A stretch of 64,000 nucleotides of DNA, from positions 1-64,000 of the forward strand of contig NZ_JBJGXI010000027.1 in NCBI RefSeq assembly GCF_045635475.1, given 5' to 3'. The translations under genes were made by a program, and so were the position numbers. Shown here one piece after another: positions 44,486 through 54,272 of this stretch. Under the pieces are notes generated by a model. That model worked only from the letters and a program-made list of their open reading frames with translations, had not been told where the DNA came from and did no database searches. Source of the DNA: JBJGXI01 sp045635475 (GTDB lineage: Bacteria; Bacillota; Bacilli; Bacillales; Amphibacillaceae). Each line of letters starts with the position of its first letter. The first letter of the stretch is position 1.

Positions 44486-45364
44486 CTATTCATTTCTTTT
44501 TACTAATTCCATCATCCATTTCAACACATTGTCGCGGAGATCTGCTCTTTGCAAAGCAAATTCTACATTTGCTCGTATGAATCCAGCTTTATCCCCGATG
44601 TCATATCGACTTCCCTGAAACTGATAACCTAGCACCGACTGAGTATCCGTTAGCATGTTTAAAGCATCTGTAAGCTGTATTTCTCCCCCTGACCCAGCTG
44701 GTAAATTCTCCAATATATCAAATATTTCTGGCATTAGGATGTATCGTCCCATAATTGCCATGTTAGAGGGCGCTTCCTCAATCCTTGGCTTTTCCACTAA
44801 TGATTCAATGCTATAAAGCCCTTTTTCTAATACTTGTTCTTTAGGCTTTATCATTCCATATTTCGATACCTGTTCCTCCGCTACCTGTTTCACACCGATT
44901 ACATTCGTATGATAACGGTTATATAGTTGAATTAACTGCTGCAATGCTGGTGTTTTAGCTGCAACAACATCATCTCCCAAAAGAACTGCAAATGGTTCCT
45001 TCCCGATGAAGCTCTTTGCACAATAAATAGCGTGTCCGAGACCCTTTGGTTCCTGTTGTCTGATATAATGAATATTTGCCAGTTCAGCATTGTGTCTTAC
45101 AGCATCATATAATGGAATATTATTTTTCTTAAGCAATGCTTCTTCTAACTCATATGCGCGATCGAAGTGATCTTCTATTGTATTTTTACCTCGACTAGTA
45201 ATAATGATGATTTCTTCTATTCCAGACTTACTTGCTTCCTCCACAATATATTGGATAACAGGTTTATCTACAATCGGGATCATCTCTTTTGGGATCGCCT
45301 TCGTTGCTGGCAAAAATCTGGTACCTAAGCCAGCTGCTGGGATCACTGCCTTCCTGATTGCCAT
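44486..45364 (-). CDS. galU: UTP-glucose-1-phosphate uridylyltransferase
   Basis: Makes UDP-glucose from UTP and glucose 1-phosphate (GtaB/YngB type). The 292-residue protein has KAVIPAAGLGTRFLPATKAIPKEM, KPVIQYIVEEA, FAVLLGDDVV, LVEKPRIEEAPSNMAIMGRYI and GSGGEIQLTDAL. Last gene of the polysaccharide operon, so probably a dedicated copy supplying UDP-glucose, or sugars derived from it, for the same glycan. The ATG follows AGAGGGGGGTGACGTT. Confidence 0.94.
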   Translation of the reverse strand: MAIRKAVIPAAGLGTRFLPATKAIPKEMIPIVDKPVIQYIVEEASKSGIEEIIIITSRGKNTIEDHFDRAYELEEALLKKNNIPLYDAVRHNAELANIHYIRQQEPKGLGHAIYCAKSFIGKEPFAVLLGDDVVAAKTPALQQLIQLYNRYHTNVIGVKQVAEEQVSKYGMIKPKEQVLEKGLYSIESLVEKPRIEEAPSNMAIMGRYILMPEIFDILENLPAGSGGEIQLTDALNMLTDTQSVLGYQFQGSRYDIGDKAGFIRANVEFALQRADLRDNVLKWMMELVKRNE

Positions 45365-45395
45365 AACGTCACCCCCCTCTAGGATTTATACCATA

Positions 45396-46172
45396 CTACC
45401 AATCGTTATTATTCTCATATCCAAATCGTATTAACATATCTCCTGCATTCGCTTTAAATGCAGCTTTAACCTCCTCATCAAATTCATGCTTCCATGATCC
45501 AATAGCACCTTTACGGAAGGTTCCAGAGGTTTGGTTATCAATATTTGCTACCATTTGATTCACCATTTCTTCCACAGAACACGGCATGCTTACATCAGCC
45601 CATAAAAAATTCACTATTTTTACTAATGCTGATCTTCTGGAAGCCTCTGATTTTATTAATTCTTCAAAAGAGATATGAAGAGTCTCTGAATCAATTAGCC
45701 ACTCATAGAATGGCATATTATAGTGATAAAAGTCTGGCCATTTCACCCCAGAGATAAGTGCCATCATTCTCGCCTTTGGTGTAGTATACACCGTTTGAAA
45801 TGGGAGATGAAGCGGGTGCTCTGGCCACAAACTAGGAATAAAATAGGACATAGACACAAGTACATCTCTTGGGTCTCGATGGAGAAATATATGCTTCATG
45901 TTTAATGTCTTTAAAAACTGTTTATAATTCGCTGTATACCAAAGATGCCCCAAACCAAATTGATTGTTAGGTAGTGCCTTTAATCGTTGGAAGTGATCTT
46001 GAAAGGCCTTATCTTGGCCAACTACATATTTATTATCCATAAAAAATTTTTTTTGTAAGTTTTTAATATCCATAGAAACTGTAGGCATTCCAGTTAAAAT
46101 TTGGTGTAGTAAATGGGTCCCACTTTTTGGCACGGAAGTCATCAAAAAAGGGGGTAATAGTGCCTTACTCAT
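45396..46172 (-). CDS. PAPS-dependent sulfotransferase 1
   Basis: A 258-residue soluble sulfotransferase-fold protein. The 5'-phosphosulfate loop is FLMTSVPKSGTHLLHQIL (residues 10-27) and the 3'-phosphate motif is IFLHRDPRDVLVSMSYF (about 98-114). The C-terminal FRKGAIGSWKHEF matches the conserved PAPS-contacting RKGxxGDWK region. It should move sulfate from PAPS to a sugar or protein hydroxyl. It shares its operon with glycosyltransferase 46205 and a second sulfotransferase, and an APS kinase gene lies nearby. Such enzymes are uncommon in Bacillus relatives. Confidence 0.85.
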   Translation of the reverse strand: MSKALLPPFLMTSVPKSGTHLLHQILTGMPTVSMDIKNLQKKFFMDNKYVVGQDKAFQDHFQRLKALPNNQFGLGHLWYTANYKQFLKTLNMKHIFLHRDPRDVLVSMSYFIPSLWPEHPLHLPFQTVYTTPKARMMALISGVKWPDFYHYNMPFYEWLIDSETLHISFEELIKSEASRRSALVKIVNFLWADVSMPCSVEEMVNQMVANIDNQTSGTFRKGAIGSWKHEFDEEVKAAFKANAGDMLIRFGYENNNDW

Positions 46173-46204
46173 TTTTCACACATCCTCCATAACATATTCA
46201 AGCA

Positions 46205-47404
46205 TTATCCATGCATCATTTCACGAAGCTTAATCGTTCTATATAAATGGCCAGCTAATGGCTCATTTTGTTGTAATGTATAGCGACCTGTCACATTCCC
46301 TCCACCAAATTCAAAAAGAGAGATAATATTATTTCTTTTCTGTAAATCAAAGTTCGTTACCATATTACTTAATACAAATTGGGTAGATGGGAATGCTCCT
46401 TCTCCATAGACTAGTGTATAAGGGGTATTTGCTTCTTTCAGTCCTTCTAAAATGGCTTGTCGTTTCCCTGCCTGTGGTAATGGAATAATCTTCACCCGGG
46501 GATCAGATATGGTTTGTATTTGCTTTGTTGCTGTTTGATTGATGCTTCTATCGATAATAATGACTTTAAAAACACTAAAGGTTTGTTCATATAAGTCATC
46601 TAATTTATTCATTACTTGTTCGGATGCATCTTGAACAGGATAAATCACGGTCACCTTGAATGGAATATTCCTTCTGTTTCTTGCTTCAAGCTTTGCTAAA
46701 TTAAACGCATATCGCCACCTGCGATGTTCAGATTTTGAGCTCTTAAGCTGAGCAGATATACTATCAGGAGAGTTGGTACGATATTCCATTAACACGGTTG
46801 GGACAAAAACAATTTCACAATGCTCTGTTATCCGTAGCCAATAATCATAATCTTCGACAGGAGCTAGTCTGTAGCCACTGATTTTAGCTGCAGCACTCTT
46901 TTTGTACATAAAGGATACTCCGATAAAACAAACCTCTAGTAAATTTTCCTTTGGCTGATTCTGATATTTATTAAAGTATTTATATTGATCTCCTTGTAAC
47001 GGAATTCGATTATGATCAACGTGCGTAAACGTGCTGAAGGATAGCCCAACATTGGCTGGTGCCTTCTCTAAAGCAGCCCTTAATTTCACTAAAAATGCCG
47101 GATAATAAATATTATCACTGGATACCCATGTGAGATACTTCACCTCAGGAAGCTTCATCAGGTAGTCAAATCCAAGATTTAATGTCGGTGGTACACCTTC
47201 ATTTTTTTCTTTTATGATTAGCTTTACTCTTGCGTCTCCTGCTGTAACACGTTTAATTACATCTACAGTTTCTGCTGGTGCGCCATCTGAAACAATCACA
47301 AAGTGGAAATCCCGATAACTTTGTTGTAGAACTGATCGCAAAGCTAGTTCTAGATAAACAGGGTTCTGCTTGTAGACTGGCATTACAACGCCTACGTCTT
47401 TCAT
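46205..47404 (-). CDS. glycosyltransferase with two GT2-like domains
   Basis: A 399-residue protein. Residues 1 to about 235 form a complete GT2 domain (VGVVMPVYKQNPVYLELALRSVLQQSYRDFHFVIVSDG, SSDN metal site, VEDYDYWLRI). Residues about 245-390 look like a second, degenerate GT-A domain (KVTVIYPVQDASEQVMNKLDDLYEQTFSVFKVIIIDRS) lacking a clear DxD. It lies between the two sulfotransferase genes, so the sugar it adds may be the one sulfated. Sugar specificity cannot be read. Confidence 0.8.
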   Translation of the reverse strand: MKDVGVVMPVYKQNPVYLELALRSVLQQSYRDFHFVIVSDGAPAETVDVIKRVTAGDARVKLIIKEKNEGVPPTLNLGFDYLMKLPEVKYLTWVSSDNIYYPAFLVKLRAALEKAPANVGLSFSTFTHVDHNRIPLQGDQYKYFNKYQNQPKENLLEVCFIGVSFMYKKSAAAKISGYRLAPVEDYDYWLRITEHCEIVFVPTVLMEYRTNSPDSISAQLKSSKSEHRRWRYAFNLAKLEARNRRNIPFKVTVIYPVQDASEQVMNKLDDLYEQTFSVFKVIIIDRSINQTATKQIQTISDPRVKIIPLPQAGKRQAILEGLKEANTPYTLVYGEGAFPSTQFVLSNMVTNFDLQKRNNIISLFEFGGGNVTGRYTLQQNEPLAGHLYRTIKLREMMHG

Positions 47405-47445
47405 AACAATCTCCTTTCACCACCCAGATTAATTACGTTCCTTCG

Positions 47446-48195
47446 TTACCATTCATCTCCCTTTTCATAGTCCAATTGAATAAGGAGATTCCCGGCAATA
47501 CTTTTAAATGTTTCTATATTTGATTTGCTGAATTCTTCCCTCCAGCCGCCACAAGTACCCTTGCGAAAAGTCCAGGATTTTTCGGGATGGATATTCTGCG
47601 TCATTAGCGTTAATAGTTGCTGCTGTCCCATTTTTAATTCTGACTCTTCGCCCAAGAATTGGATGGCTTTAAGGATTACTTCATCCCTTTTATTTTCACC
47701 TTCCATCAAGTCTTCATAGCGCATACTATATATGCTCGGGTCTTCTTGCCATTCATAGATGTTTTTAAATTCCTCATAGACGCCAGGATAAGACATAAGC
47801 CCCCATTTATTATTCTTCTCTTCACCTATTAGTTCTGTGCCGGCTATTAATGCATTTAGCTGTTGCTCTTTTGTGACTAATCGATTCTGAAATACTTTAT
47901 ACAGTGGATGATCTTGGAATTTATCATTAATAAAGTGACGTAAGGATACGGTAACGTCACGTAAATCTCTGTATATAAACAGCTGTTTAATAGATTTACT
48001 ATGCAGCTGCTTAGATAATTCTTCATTATAATGTAGGTGCCCAGTCGTAAATTGACCACTTTGCAAATCTAATAAGGCAGATTCCTCCACCCTTTCAATC
48101 CCGGGAATTCCTTGGATGATCTGTACTAATAAATTTGTTCCACTTTTTGGTACTGAATTAATGAACACTTTTGGTATCACGGCGTTCTCCATCAT
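47446..48195 (-). CDS. PAPS-dependent sulfotransferase 2
   Basis: A 249-residue paralogue of gene 45396: VFINSVPKSGTNLLVQII (5'-phosphosulfate loop), LFIYRDLRDVTVSLRHFI (3'-phosphate motif) and FRKGTCGGWREEF near the end, with GHLHYNEELSKQL between. Divergence from its partner is large enough to suggest a different acceptor position rather than redundancy. The start lies after AAGGGGGATAGC; two ATGs in tandem. Confidence 0.85.
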   Translation of the reverse strand: MMENAVIPKVFINSVPKSGTNLLVQIIQGIPGIERVEESALLDLQSGQFTTGHLHYNEELSKQLHSKSIKQLFIYRDLRDVTVSLRHFINDKFQDHPLYKVFQNRLVTKEQQLNALIAGTELIGEEKNNKWGLMSYPGVYEEFKNIYEWQEDPSIYSMRYEDLMEGENKRDEVILKAIQFLGEESELKMGQQQLLTLMTQNIHPEKSWTFRKGTCGGWREEFSKSNIETFKSIAGNLLIQLDYEKGDEW

Positions 48196-48259
48196 GCTAT
48201 CCCCCTTATTTTCCTTTGTTGAAGCATATCTTTAGGAAATCACCCTTCTTTAATTCTGT

Positions 48260-49159
48260 TTAATTTGAATTACGGCAATATTCTAGTATTTCTTGTAGCG
48301 TTACCTCTAGAGGAATTAGTGGCCTCCATCCTAATTGCATGAGCGCTTCCGAAATAACTTCCTCTGGGTGCTCTTGTTGATTAACTACTTTTGCTTGCAC
48401 CTTAAATTCAATCGATGTTAGTTTTTTAAACGCGAAAATTATTTCCTCAAGCGATCTATTTTCGCCAGAATATACCGGATAAATTTCCCCAGCCCTTCCC
48501 ATTCGTAGTAAAGATTCATAGGCACGAATAGCATCTCTAACATCTAAAAAATCACGCTGTGCTTGCAAATTATTTACCTTAAGAACTGTGGGGGCGACAC
48601 CGAGTTCCATACCCGCTATTTTTTTGGCAAAGACAGAGCATACACCAGTAGAAACTCCTGGTCCAATGAGATTAGTAGGCTTTGCGATTACAATGTCCAT
48701 GTCATACAGTCTTTGCCATGCTTGGGCAATAATTGACTGGATTGTCTTACTTAGACTATAAGGATGGGTTAGCGTAGCGATATTTGTTGTATCGAATTCA
48801 AGAGCAGATCCAACCACTACGACCTTGGCACTCGGTGCTTCTCGTCTGACCGCTTCTAGTAAAAATAAAGTTGATAAGGCATTCGATTCCATGGTGGAAA
48901 TGGGATCATCCCACGATTGCCCTACATGGTTTTGTCCTGCTAAGTGGAGTACATAGTGAGGTTTCGTCTTATGGATTAACTTTCTTACAGCTTCTTTTTC
49001 TGTTAGGTCACATGATTCTATCTGAATTTGATCTGCATGAAAGTGACTTCGTGCAACTGCAATTACCTCAAATCCTGCTTGTAAAAAGTGGGTACACGCA
49101 TGTTGTCCCGTAAATCCACTAGCGCCAGTTATTAGTATTTTAGGTAATGCGTGCTTCAT
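48260..49159 (-). CDS. NAD-dependent epimerase/dehydratase (RMD/GMD-like SDR)
   Basis: A 299-residue extended SDR. It has the Rossmann motif KILITGASGFTGQHACTHFL, catalytic Ser in VVVGSALEF and Tyr-x3-Lys in HPYSLSKT, and substrate segment KPTNLIGPGVSTG. The style is that of GDP-4-keto-6-deoxymannose reductases and related 4-reductases. Its ATG overlaps the stop of the preceding gene (ATGA), after GGAAGAAGC; longer starts are not supported. It may give a second deoxysugar to the glycan. Exact reaction unknown. Confidence 0.8.
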   Translation of the reverse strand: MKHALPKILITGASGFTGQHACTHFLQAGFEVIAVARSHFHADQIQIESCDLTEKEAVRKLIHKTKPHYVLHLAGQNHVGQSWDDPISTMESNALSTLFLLEAVRREAPSAKVVVVGSALEFDTTNIATLTHPYSLSKTIQSIIAQAWQRLYDMDIVIAKPTNLIGPGVSTGVCSVFAKKIAGMELGVAPTVLKVNNLQAQRDFLDVRDAIRAYESLLRMGRAGEIYPVYSGENRSLEEIIFAFKKLTSIEFKVQAKVVNQQEHPEEVISEALMQLGWRPLIPLEVTLQEILEYCRNSN

Positions 49160-49983
49160 GCTTCTTCCATCCAGCTTCTTAATGCTTGTAGCATATCCTC
49201 GTATGAGGGAACCTGATAATGGAAATCCGTCCTTGTACTGCAAATCGATCTATCTTGAAAAATTTCTGAATCTGGAACAATCTCCACGTCTTCTTTATGA
49301 AATACATCTTTGATTAATTTTAATAATGTGTATTTGGATAATTTCTCTTCAGAGGCAAGGTGATATAAACCCGTTACGTCCTTTCTCAACATGACTTCAA
49401 TCGCTTTAGCCAATTCCAAAGTGGTCACACCATTCCAAAATACTTGATCATAGCCATATATTTTTCCTTTTTGCTGCATAAACCATAGAAATAATCCAAT
49501 CCCATCTTCTTTCAGCTCTGGACCAATAATTGATGTTCGAATGGTTAGATGCTTATCACTTATCACTTCTCCCAATTGCTTAGACTGCGCATAAAACGAA
49601 GTCCCATCTGGTGTATCATTTTCTTTGTAATCGCCTTTTTCTCCTAAAAAAACACAGTCTGTACTTATGTGAATTAATTTCCCTTGATTTCGTTCCGTTA
49701 ATTTTACTAACTGTTGAGGTAATAAACTGTTTACCTGAAAGGCAAGCTTTGGATGATTTTCAGCATGTTTATTTAATATCCCTATACAATTTACGACGAT
49801 GTCTGGCTTTATGTTTTCTAGGACTTCTTCTAATCTCGTTGGGTCTGTCACGTCAAGATAAATACTACCTAAGTCTTCCTTATCTCGTGATGTGTAATAG
49901 ACGTTATATTCTGGCTTCTGCTGAAAATATCTAACTATAACATGGCCAGCCATCCCTTTTCCTCCGAGAATTAATAGCTTCAT
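49156..49983 (-). CDS. RmlD-like SDR, UDP-4-keto-sugar reductase
   Basis: A 275-residue SDR of the dTDP-4-dehydrorhamnose reductase type: KLLILGGKGMAGHVIVRYF, VNCIGILNKHAENHPKLAFQVNSLLP, HISTDCVFLGEKGDYKEND, YAQSKQLGE. It stands between a CapE/WbjB-like dehydratase and a WecB/WbjD-like epimerase. The L-FucNAc enzyme CapF/WbjC is about 370 residues with a cupin tail; this one has no such tail and fits WbvR of the UDP-L-rhamnosamine/L-quinovosamine branch. One base separates it from the gene before. Confidence 0.82.
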   Translation of the reverse strand: MKLLILGGKGMAGHVIVRYFQQKPEYNVYYTSRDKEDLGSIYLDVTDPTRLEEVLENIKPDIVVNCIGILNKHAENHPKLAFQVNSLLPQQLVKLTERNQGKLIHISTDCVFLGEKGDYKENDTPDGTSFYAQSKQLGEVISDKHLTIRTSIIGPELKEDGIGLFLWFMQQKGKIYGYDQVFWNGVTTLELAKAIEVMLRKDVTGLYHLASEEKLSKYTLLKLIKDVFHKEDVEIVPDSEIFQDRSICSTRTDFHYQVPSYEDMLQALRSWMEEA

Positions 49984-49984
49984 G

Positions 49985-50971
49985 CTATATAAACCCTCCT
50001 TTTTGAAGGATTGTTTTGATTTCTTCCTTCGACATTAATTCTTTACTAGAATTGTAATTATCTAAGTTGGTAGGCTTATATTTTGCATAACGTTCCTCAA
50101 GTCCGTCAATATGAATAAAGGGGAGGATGACAAAATATTCATCATCATACGAAATGGCCTTCGCGCTTTCATATTCAGAGAGTAATAGCTCATGAATCTT
50201 TTCCCCTGGTCTTATTCCTAGAATCTCAATATCTACATGATCCTTGCTCGAGGCATCAATTAACACTTTCGCAAAATCAATAATTTTGCAAGCCGGCATC
50301 TTCATTACAAAGATCTCTCCACCGACGCTTTCAAAGGTTGCTTTAAATACCAAACTAATTGCATCTTCTAGCGTTAAGAAAAAGCGTGTCATTCTCATAT
50401 CAGTAATACCAACTTTAGCATTCTCTTCAATTTGTTTCTTAAATACATGAATGACGCTGCCATTGGTCCCTAAAACGTTTCCACCACGGATACATACGAA
50501 TTTGGTCGCTGTGTCTAAGGTGTTCGCATGAATAATTAACCTTTCCCCCATGGCTTTCGATAGACCATAGAAATTAAATGGATTCGATGCTTTGTCCGTG
50601 GAGATATAGACAACACGTTTTACATTACACTGCATCGATGCAACTATTACATTCTGTGTACCATGCACATTCGTCTTTAACGCCTCGATTGGCTGATATT
50701 CACAAACAGGTACATGCTTTAAGGCAGCTAAATGAAAAACATATTGCACACCATGACAAGCTTCTATAACGGCATCCTTATCTCTAATATCTCCTATGAT
50801 GAACTTCAATTTTGGATTATTATTAAATTCTTGCTGCATCGTAAATTGATTTGATTCATTTCTAGAAAATATTCGGATTTCTTTCGGTTCGTATGTTAAT
50901 AGCTGCCTCACCAACTCATATCCCCAGGAACCAGTTCCGCCAGTAACTAAAATGACTTGATCCTTAAACAA
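49985..50971 (-). CDS. UDP-GlcNAc 4,6-dehydratase (CapE/WbjB/PseB type)
   Basis: A 328-residue SDR that opens the 6-deoxy-hexosamine pathway from UDP-GlcNAc: QVILVTGGTGSWGYELVRQLL, HLAALKHVPVCEYQPIEALKTNV, STDKASNPFNFYGLSKAMGERL (Lys-containing active site), RGGNVLGTNGSVI and GIRPGEKIHELLLS. With the following WbvR-like reductase and the WecB-like epimerase, the inverting (5-epimerising) CapE/WbvB activity is the best guess. It overlaps the upstream gene by 8 bases. Confidence 0.88.
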   Translation of the reverse strand: MFKDQVILVTGGTGSWGYELVRQLLTYEPKEIRIFSRNESNQFTMQQEFNNNPKLKFIIGDIRDKDAVIEACHGVQYVFHLAALKHVPVCEYQPIEALKTNVHGTQNVIVASMQCNVKRVVYISTDKASNPFNFYGLSKAMGERLIIHANTLDTATKFVCIRGGNVLGTNGSVIHVFKKQIEENAKVGITDMRMTRFFLTLEDAISLVFKATFESVGGEIFVMKMPACKIIDFAKVLIDASSKDHVDIEILGIRPGEKIHELLLSEYESAKAISYDDEYFVILPFIHIDGLEERYAKYKPTNLDNYNSSKELMSKEEIKTILQKGGFI

Positions 50972-52055
50972 GTTTCATACCTCCTAGTATTACTTTTAAT
51001 ACTTTATCTGACACGTCGTTGTCGTCATAGCCTATAGGATAAGCCCAATTTTTCTCCTGTTGAATCATCACCTGAACACAACTGGCAATTTGATTAGCAT
51101 CAATTCCAGATAACATATTGCTTCCACATGCGATTGTTTCAGGTCTTTCCGTTGTCTTACGAATGGTTACAGTAGGAATGTGAAATAAGCAACACTCTTC
51201 TTGTACCGTTCCGCTATCAGTTAGCACGCATAAAGCATTTTTCTCTAGTTTGACAAAATCAAAGAATCCAAATGGCTCATGAAATTCAACTAAAGGATGT
51301 ACCTTAAGTTTTGCGTTATCCTTGATTTTCGATTTCGTCCGTGGATGCAAACTGCAAATCATCCTTTTCTGATGAGTGTCTGCAACGAGATTAAATCCTT
51401 TTATGATTTCTTCCAGCCGCTCTTCATAATCAACATTCTCTGCTCGATGCGCAGTAATGAGTAAATAGTTCCCCTTTTGTAATTTAAGCTGTTTAAGAAT
51501 ATTGCTTTCATTAATAGCAGGCATATAGTGCTGTAACACTTCATTAATTGGGTTTCCGGATACAATAATACGGTTTGGTGAAAAACCTTCTCGTATTAAA
51601 TTCTCTTTACTATTAGGTGTATATGGCAGATTAAGACTTGATACAGTATCGATTACACGACGGTTTTTTTCCTCAGGAACTTCTAAATCGAAGCATCGGT
51701 TACCAGCCTCCATATGCACTACTGGAATTCCCATTCTTTCTGCTAATATGGCACTTAAACCACTATTTGTGTCCCCTAACACAAGCACTTTGTCTGGTTT
51801 CTCCTTTAGTATTACCTTTTCTAATTCTTTGTACATAATAGACAATTGTTCTCCTAAAGTGTGTTGGCTGTTTGCCAAGATATAGTCTGGTTTTCTCACT
51901 TTCAGCTCTTTAAAGAACACATCATTTAGTGACTTTGTAAAATTCTGACCGGTATGCACAACAATATGCTTATCAGCAAATTGATCTAATTTTTCAATTA
52001 TTAGGCTCAAGCGGATAATCTCTGGCCGTGTGCCTAATATTGTCATGATTTTCAC
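50964..52055 (-). CDS. UDP-N-acetyl-hexosamine 2-epimerase (WecB/CapG/WbjD type)
   Basis: A 363-residue non-hydrolysing C2 epimerase: MTILGTRPEIIRLSLIIEKLD, HIVVHTGQNF, LVLGDTNSGLSAILAERMGIPVVHMEAGNRCFD, TAHRAENVD and LTDSGTVQEECCLFHIPTVTIRKTTERPE. Opening RLSLII and AGNRCFD favour the CapG/WbjD group acting on UDP-6-deoxy-L-HexNAc over classic WecB. First gene of the eight-gene operon ending with galU. The GTG at 52055 fits family length; an ATG three codons later (after AGGTGAAAATC) is possible. Confidence 0.88.
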   Translation of the reverse strand: MKIMTILGTRPEIIRLSLIIEKLDQFADKHIVVHTGQNFTKSLNDVFFKELKVRKPDYILANSQHTLGEQLSIMYKELEKVILKEKPDKVLVLGDTNSGLSAILAERMGIPVVHMEAGNRCFDLEVPEEKNRRVIDTVSSLNLPYTPNSKENLIREGFSPNRIIVSGNPINEVLQHYMPAINESNILKQLKLQKGNYLLITAHRAENVDYEERLEEIIKGFNLVADTHQKRMICSLHPRTKSKIKDNAKLKVHPLVEFHEPFGFFDFVKLEKNALCVLTDSGTVQEECCLFHIPTVTIRKTTERPETIACGSNMLSGIDANQIASCVQVMIQQEKNWAYPIGYDDNDVSDKVLKVILGGMKLV

Positions 52056-52486
52056 CTATTAATCACACCCTCCAAGTCATAGCTTATAGTCCTACTTTTC
52101 TTTTTTTTTAATTCCGACCTTAGTTATATCAATATGCTATATTTCTCTACTTGCTATAGGCAACACTATTAGAATTGTTGAATAAATAAATTATCCTCAA
52201 TTGCCTATAACTAAAGGATTTAATCTTGTTTAATGCTTTTGCCCCAAACATTTTGTCTATGCTTTTTCTATTATTTTAGGACTATAATCTATTTTCACTT
52301 GAGTCGATGCTTCATTGGCTTACATAGCTATATGGGGCTGTGAATTGCTACAAGTTAAAATTGACTACTTTTTAAATACGCTCCATAAAATGGATGGTGA
52401 GTAGGGCTAATATTATGTACAGGCAAAATAAATTTACATAACCATATATGAAAAGGAAAAATGTATACTAACTGGAGAGAATTTTT
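52056..52486. other. divergent intergenic region with degenerate miniature repeat
   Basis: No gene. At 52301-52366 GAGTCGATGCTTCATT and AGTTAAAATTGACTA look like decayed ends of the AGTCAA repeat family, with GCTATATGGGGCTGTGA inside. The promoters of the polysaccharide operon (minus) and of the permease operon (plus) must lie here; an AC-N16-CATAACCAT word ends near 52445, a weak SigK-like candidate for the latter. Confidence 0.35.
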
Positions 52487-54256
52487 ATGAATTTAGAGGC
52501 ACTATTTCTATGTATAACTCTCGCTTTTATGTTTGTTTGCTTAATAAAGGAGTGGCTTGCTGTTGAATTCACCCTATTTCTTGTATTAGTTGTGATCATT
52601 CTATCTGGGATATTAGAATCATCTGTTGCGCTGATAGGATTCTCAAATCCAGGAGTTCACACGGTAGCTCTACTCTTTATTATAAGTTCTGCGGTGTCCA
52701 GAAGCGGGATATTGGATACGTTTATACAGAAAGCTTTAGGAGAGGAAAGAAATATTCGATATTTGCTTGCTCGAATCATGTTACCAATCAGTACAATGTC
52801 TGCTTTTATGAGTAATACACCGATTGTAACCATGTTAATTCCAACGCTTCAAAATTTGGCGAATATCAATCATGTTAAACCATCAAAATTACTCATTCCA
52901 CTATCTTATGCTGCTATTACCGGGGGAACCATAACACTTGTTGGGACATCCACCAATTTAATGATCCAGGGATTCCTAGTTGAGAAAGGCTTAGAAGGTT
53001 TTCACTTTTTTGAATTTGCCTATTTCGGTGTGCCAATAACAATCTGTTGCTTTCTGTATTTTGTAACCATAGGCCACTTCATCTTACCTAGTAGAGATCA
53101 ATACACAGAAACTTTTCAAAGAGAACAAAAAGATTACATTCACAAATTTGTTGTTCATAATGACTCTCCCTTAGTTGGTAAAACGGTTAACGAAGCTATG
53201 CTCCGTCAACTAGACCAATTATTTCTTGTTCAAATCGTTCGGACGGGGCATGCCATTATTCCTAATCCAGATGAGGATCAGATTCAAGTTAATGATATTT
53301 TAGTGTTCTCCGGTAACCCAGAACAAATCTGTCACTTAGAAAATCAATTAGGTCTTAGTCCTTATATTCCAGATGGGAAACATAACAGTGATCATAATTT
53401 GACATCACTTTACGAGGTAGGGATATCCACAAATTCACCAATAGTTTCTAAAAAAATTAAGGAAAGTCATTTTCGTTCTAAATATAATGCGTCTATTATT
53501 TCCATTAAACGAAGAGATAAAGTTATTTATTCAGGAATCGGTAGATTTGTACTAAAGCCGGGAGATATCCTTTTGGTACTTGCAAAAAAAGATTTTGTTA
53601 AGTCGTGGGCGGATACAATAGACTTTTACTTCATTTCTCCAGTAAATAGGAAGAAAACTAGATTAACTTATAAAAAATTTATAATAATCGGAATTATACT
53701 TTCCATTGTTATTTGTTCTTCTTTTCAGATTTTATCAATTTTTAAATTGGTATTACTTGCAACTGTACTATTAATTTTAACGAGGGTAATGACTTTATCA
53801 GATGCAATAAAGTCGATTAACTGGGACATCATTATTTTGATGGGATGTGCAATTGGAATTGGAAAAGCGTTTGAGAAAACAGGGCTAGCAGAAATTGTTG
53901 CTAACCTGCTTATTCACTTTCAGCCTGCATTGGGGCTAATGGGTACTATTATACTTTTCTATCTGATCACACTGTTTTTCACTGAATTACTTAATAACCT
54001 CGCTACATCTGCATTAATGTTCCCAATCGGTTTTTCTATTTCAGAGCAACTGCAATTAGACCCTTTGATGTTCGGTATGATTACAGCTATCGCTGCTTCG
54101 TGTAGTTTTCTAACTCCGATCGGCTATCAAACTAACTTGCTAGTATATGGTCCAGGAGGTTATAAGTTTTCTGATTATTTTAAGGTAGGGCTTCCATTAA
54201 GTCTATTATGTATGATTATCACTATAGTAGTTGCTTATTTAAAATGGATCAAATAG
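52487..54256 (+). CDS. SLC13/DASS family permease with RCK-C domains, probable sulfate importer
   Basis: A 589-residue membrane protein. Hydrophobic segments lie at about 1-200 and 390-589, with the family signatures SNTPIVTMLIP and GGTITLVGTSTNLM, and LLNNLATSALMFPIG with TPIGYQTNLLVYGPGGYKF. In the middle are two TrkA_C/RCK-C domains (HKFVVHNDSPLVGKTVNEAML; GISTNSPIVSKKIKESHF). This layout is that of SAC1/SLT-type sulfate transporters and bacterial relatives. The next gene, 17 bases on, is APS kinase, so sulfate is the likely substrate. Confidence 0.83.
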   Translation: MNLEALFLCITLAFMFVCLIKEWLAVEFTLFLVLVVIILSGILESSVALIGFSNPGVHTVALLFIISSAVSRSGILDTFIQKALGEERNIRYLLARIMLPISTMSAFMSNTPIVTMLIPTLQNLANINHVKPSKLLIPLSYAAITGGTITLVGTSTNLMIQGFLVEKGLEGFHFFEFAYFGVPITICCFLYFVTIGHFILPSRDQYTETFQREQKDYIHKFVVHNDSPLVGKTVNEAMLRQLDQLFLVQIVRTGHAIIPNPDEDQIQVNDILVFSGNPEQICHLENQLGLSPYIPDGKHNSDHNLTSLYEVGISTNSPIVSKKIKESHFRSKYNASIISIKRRDKVIYSGIGRFVLKPGDILLVLAKKDFVKSWADTIDFYFISPVNRKKTRLTYKKFIIIGIILSIVICSSFQILSIFKLVLLATVLLILTRVMTLSDAIKSINWDIIILMGCAIGIGKAFEKTGLAEIVANLLIHFQPALGLMGTIILFYLITLFFTELLNNLATSALMFPIGFSISEQLQLDPLMFGMITAIAASCSFLTPIGYQTNLLVYGPGGYKFSDYFKVGLPLSLLCMIITIVVAYLKWIK

Positions 54257-54272
54257 AAAGGAGACTGTTTAA

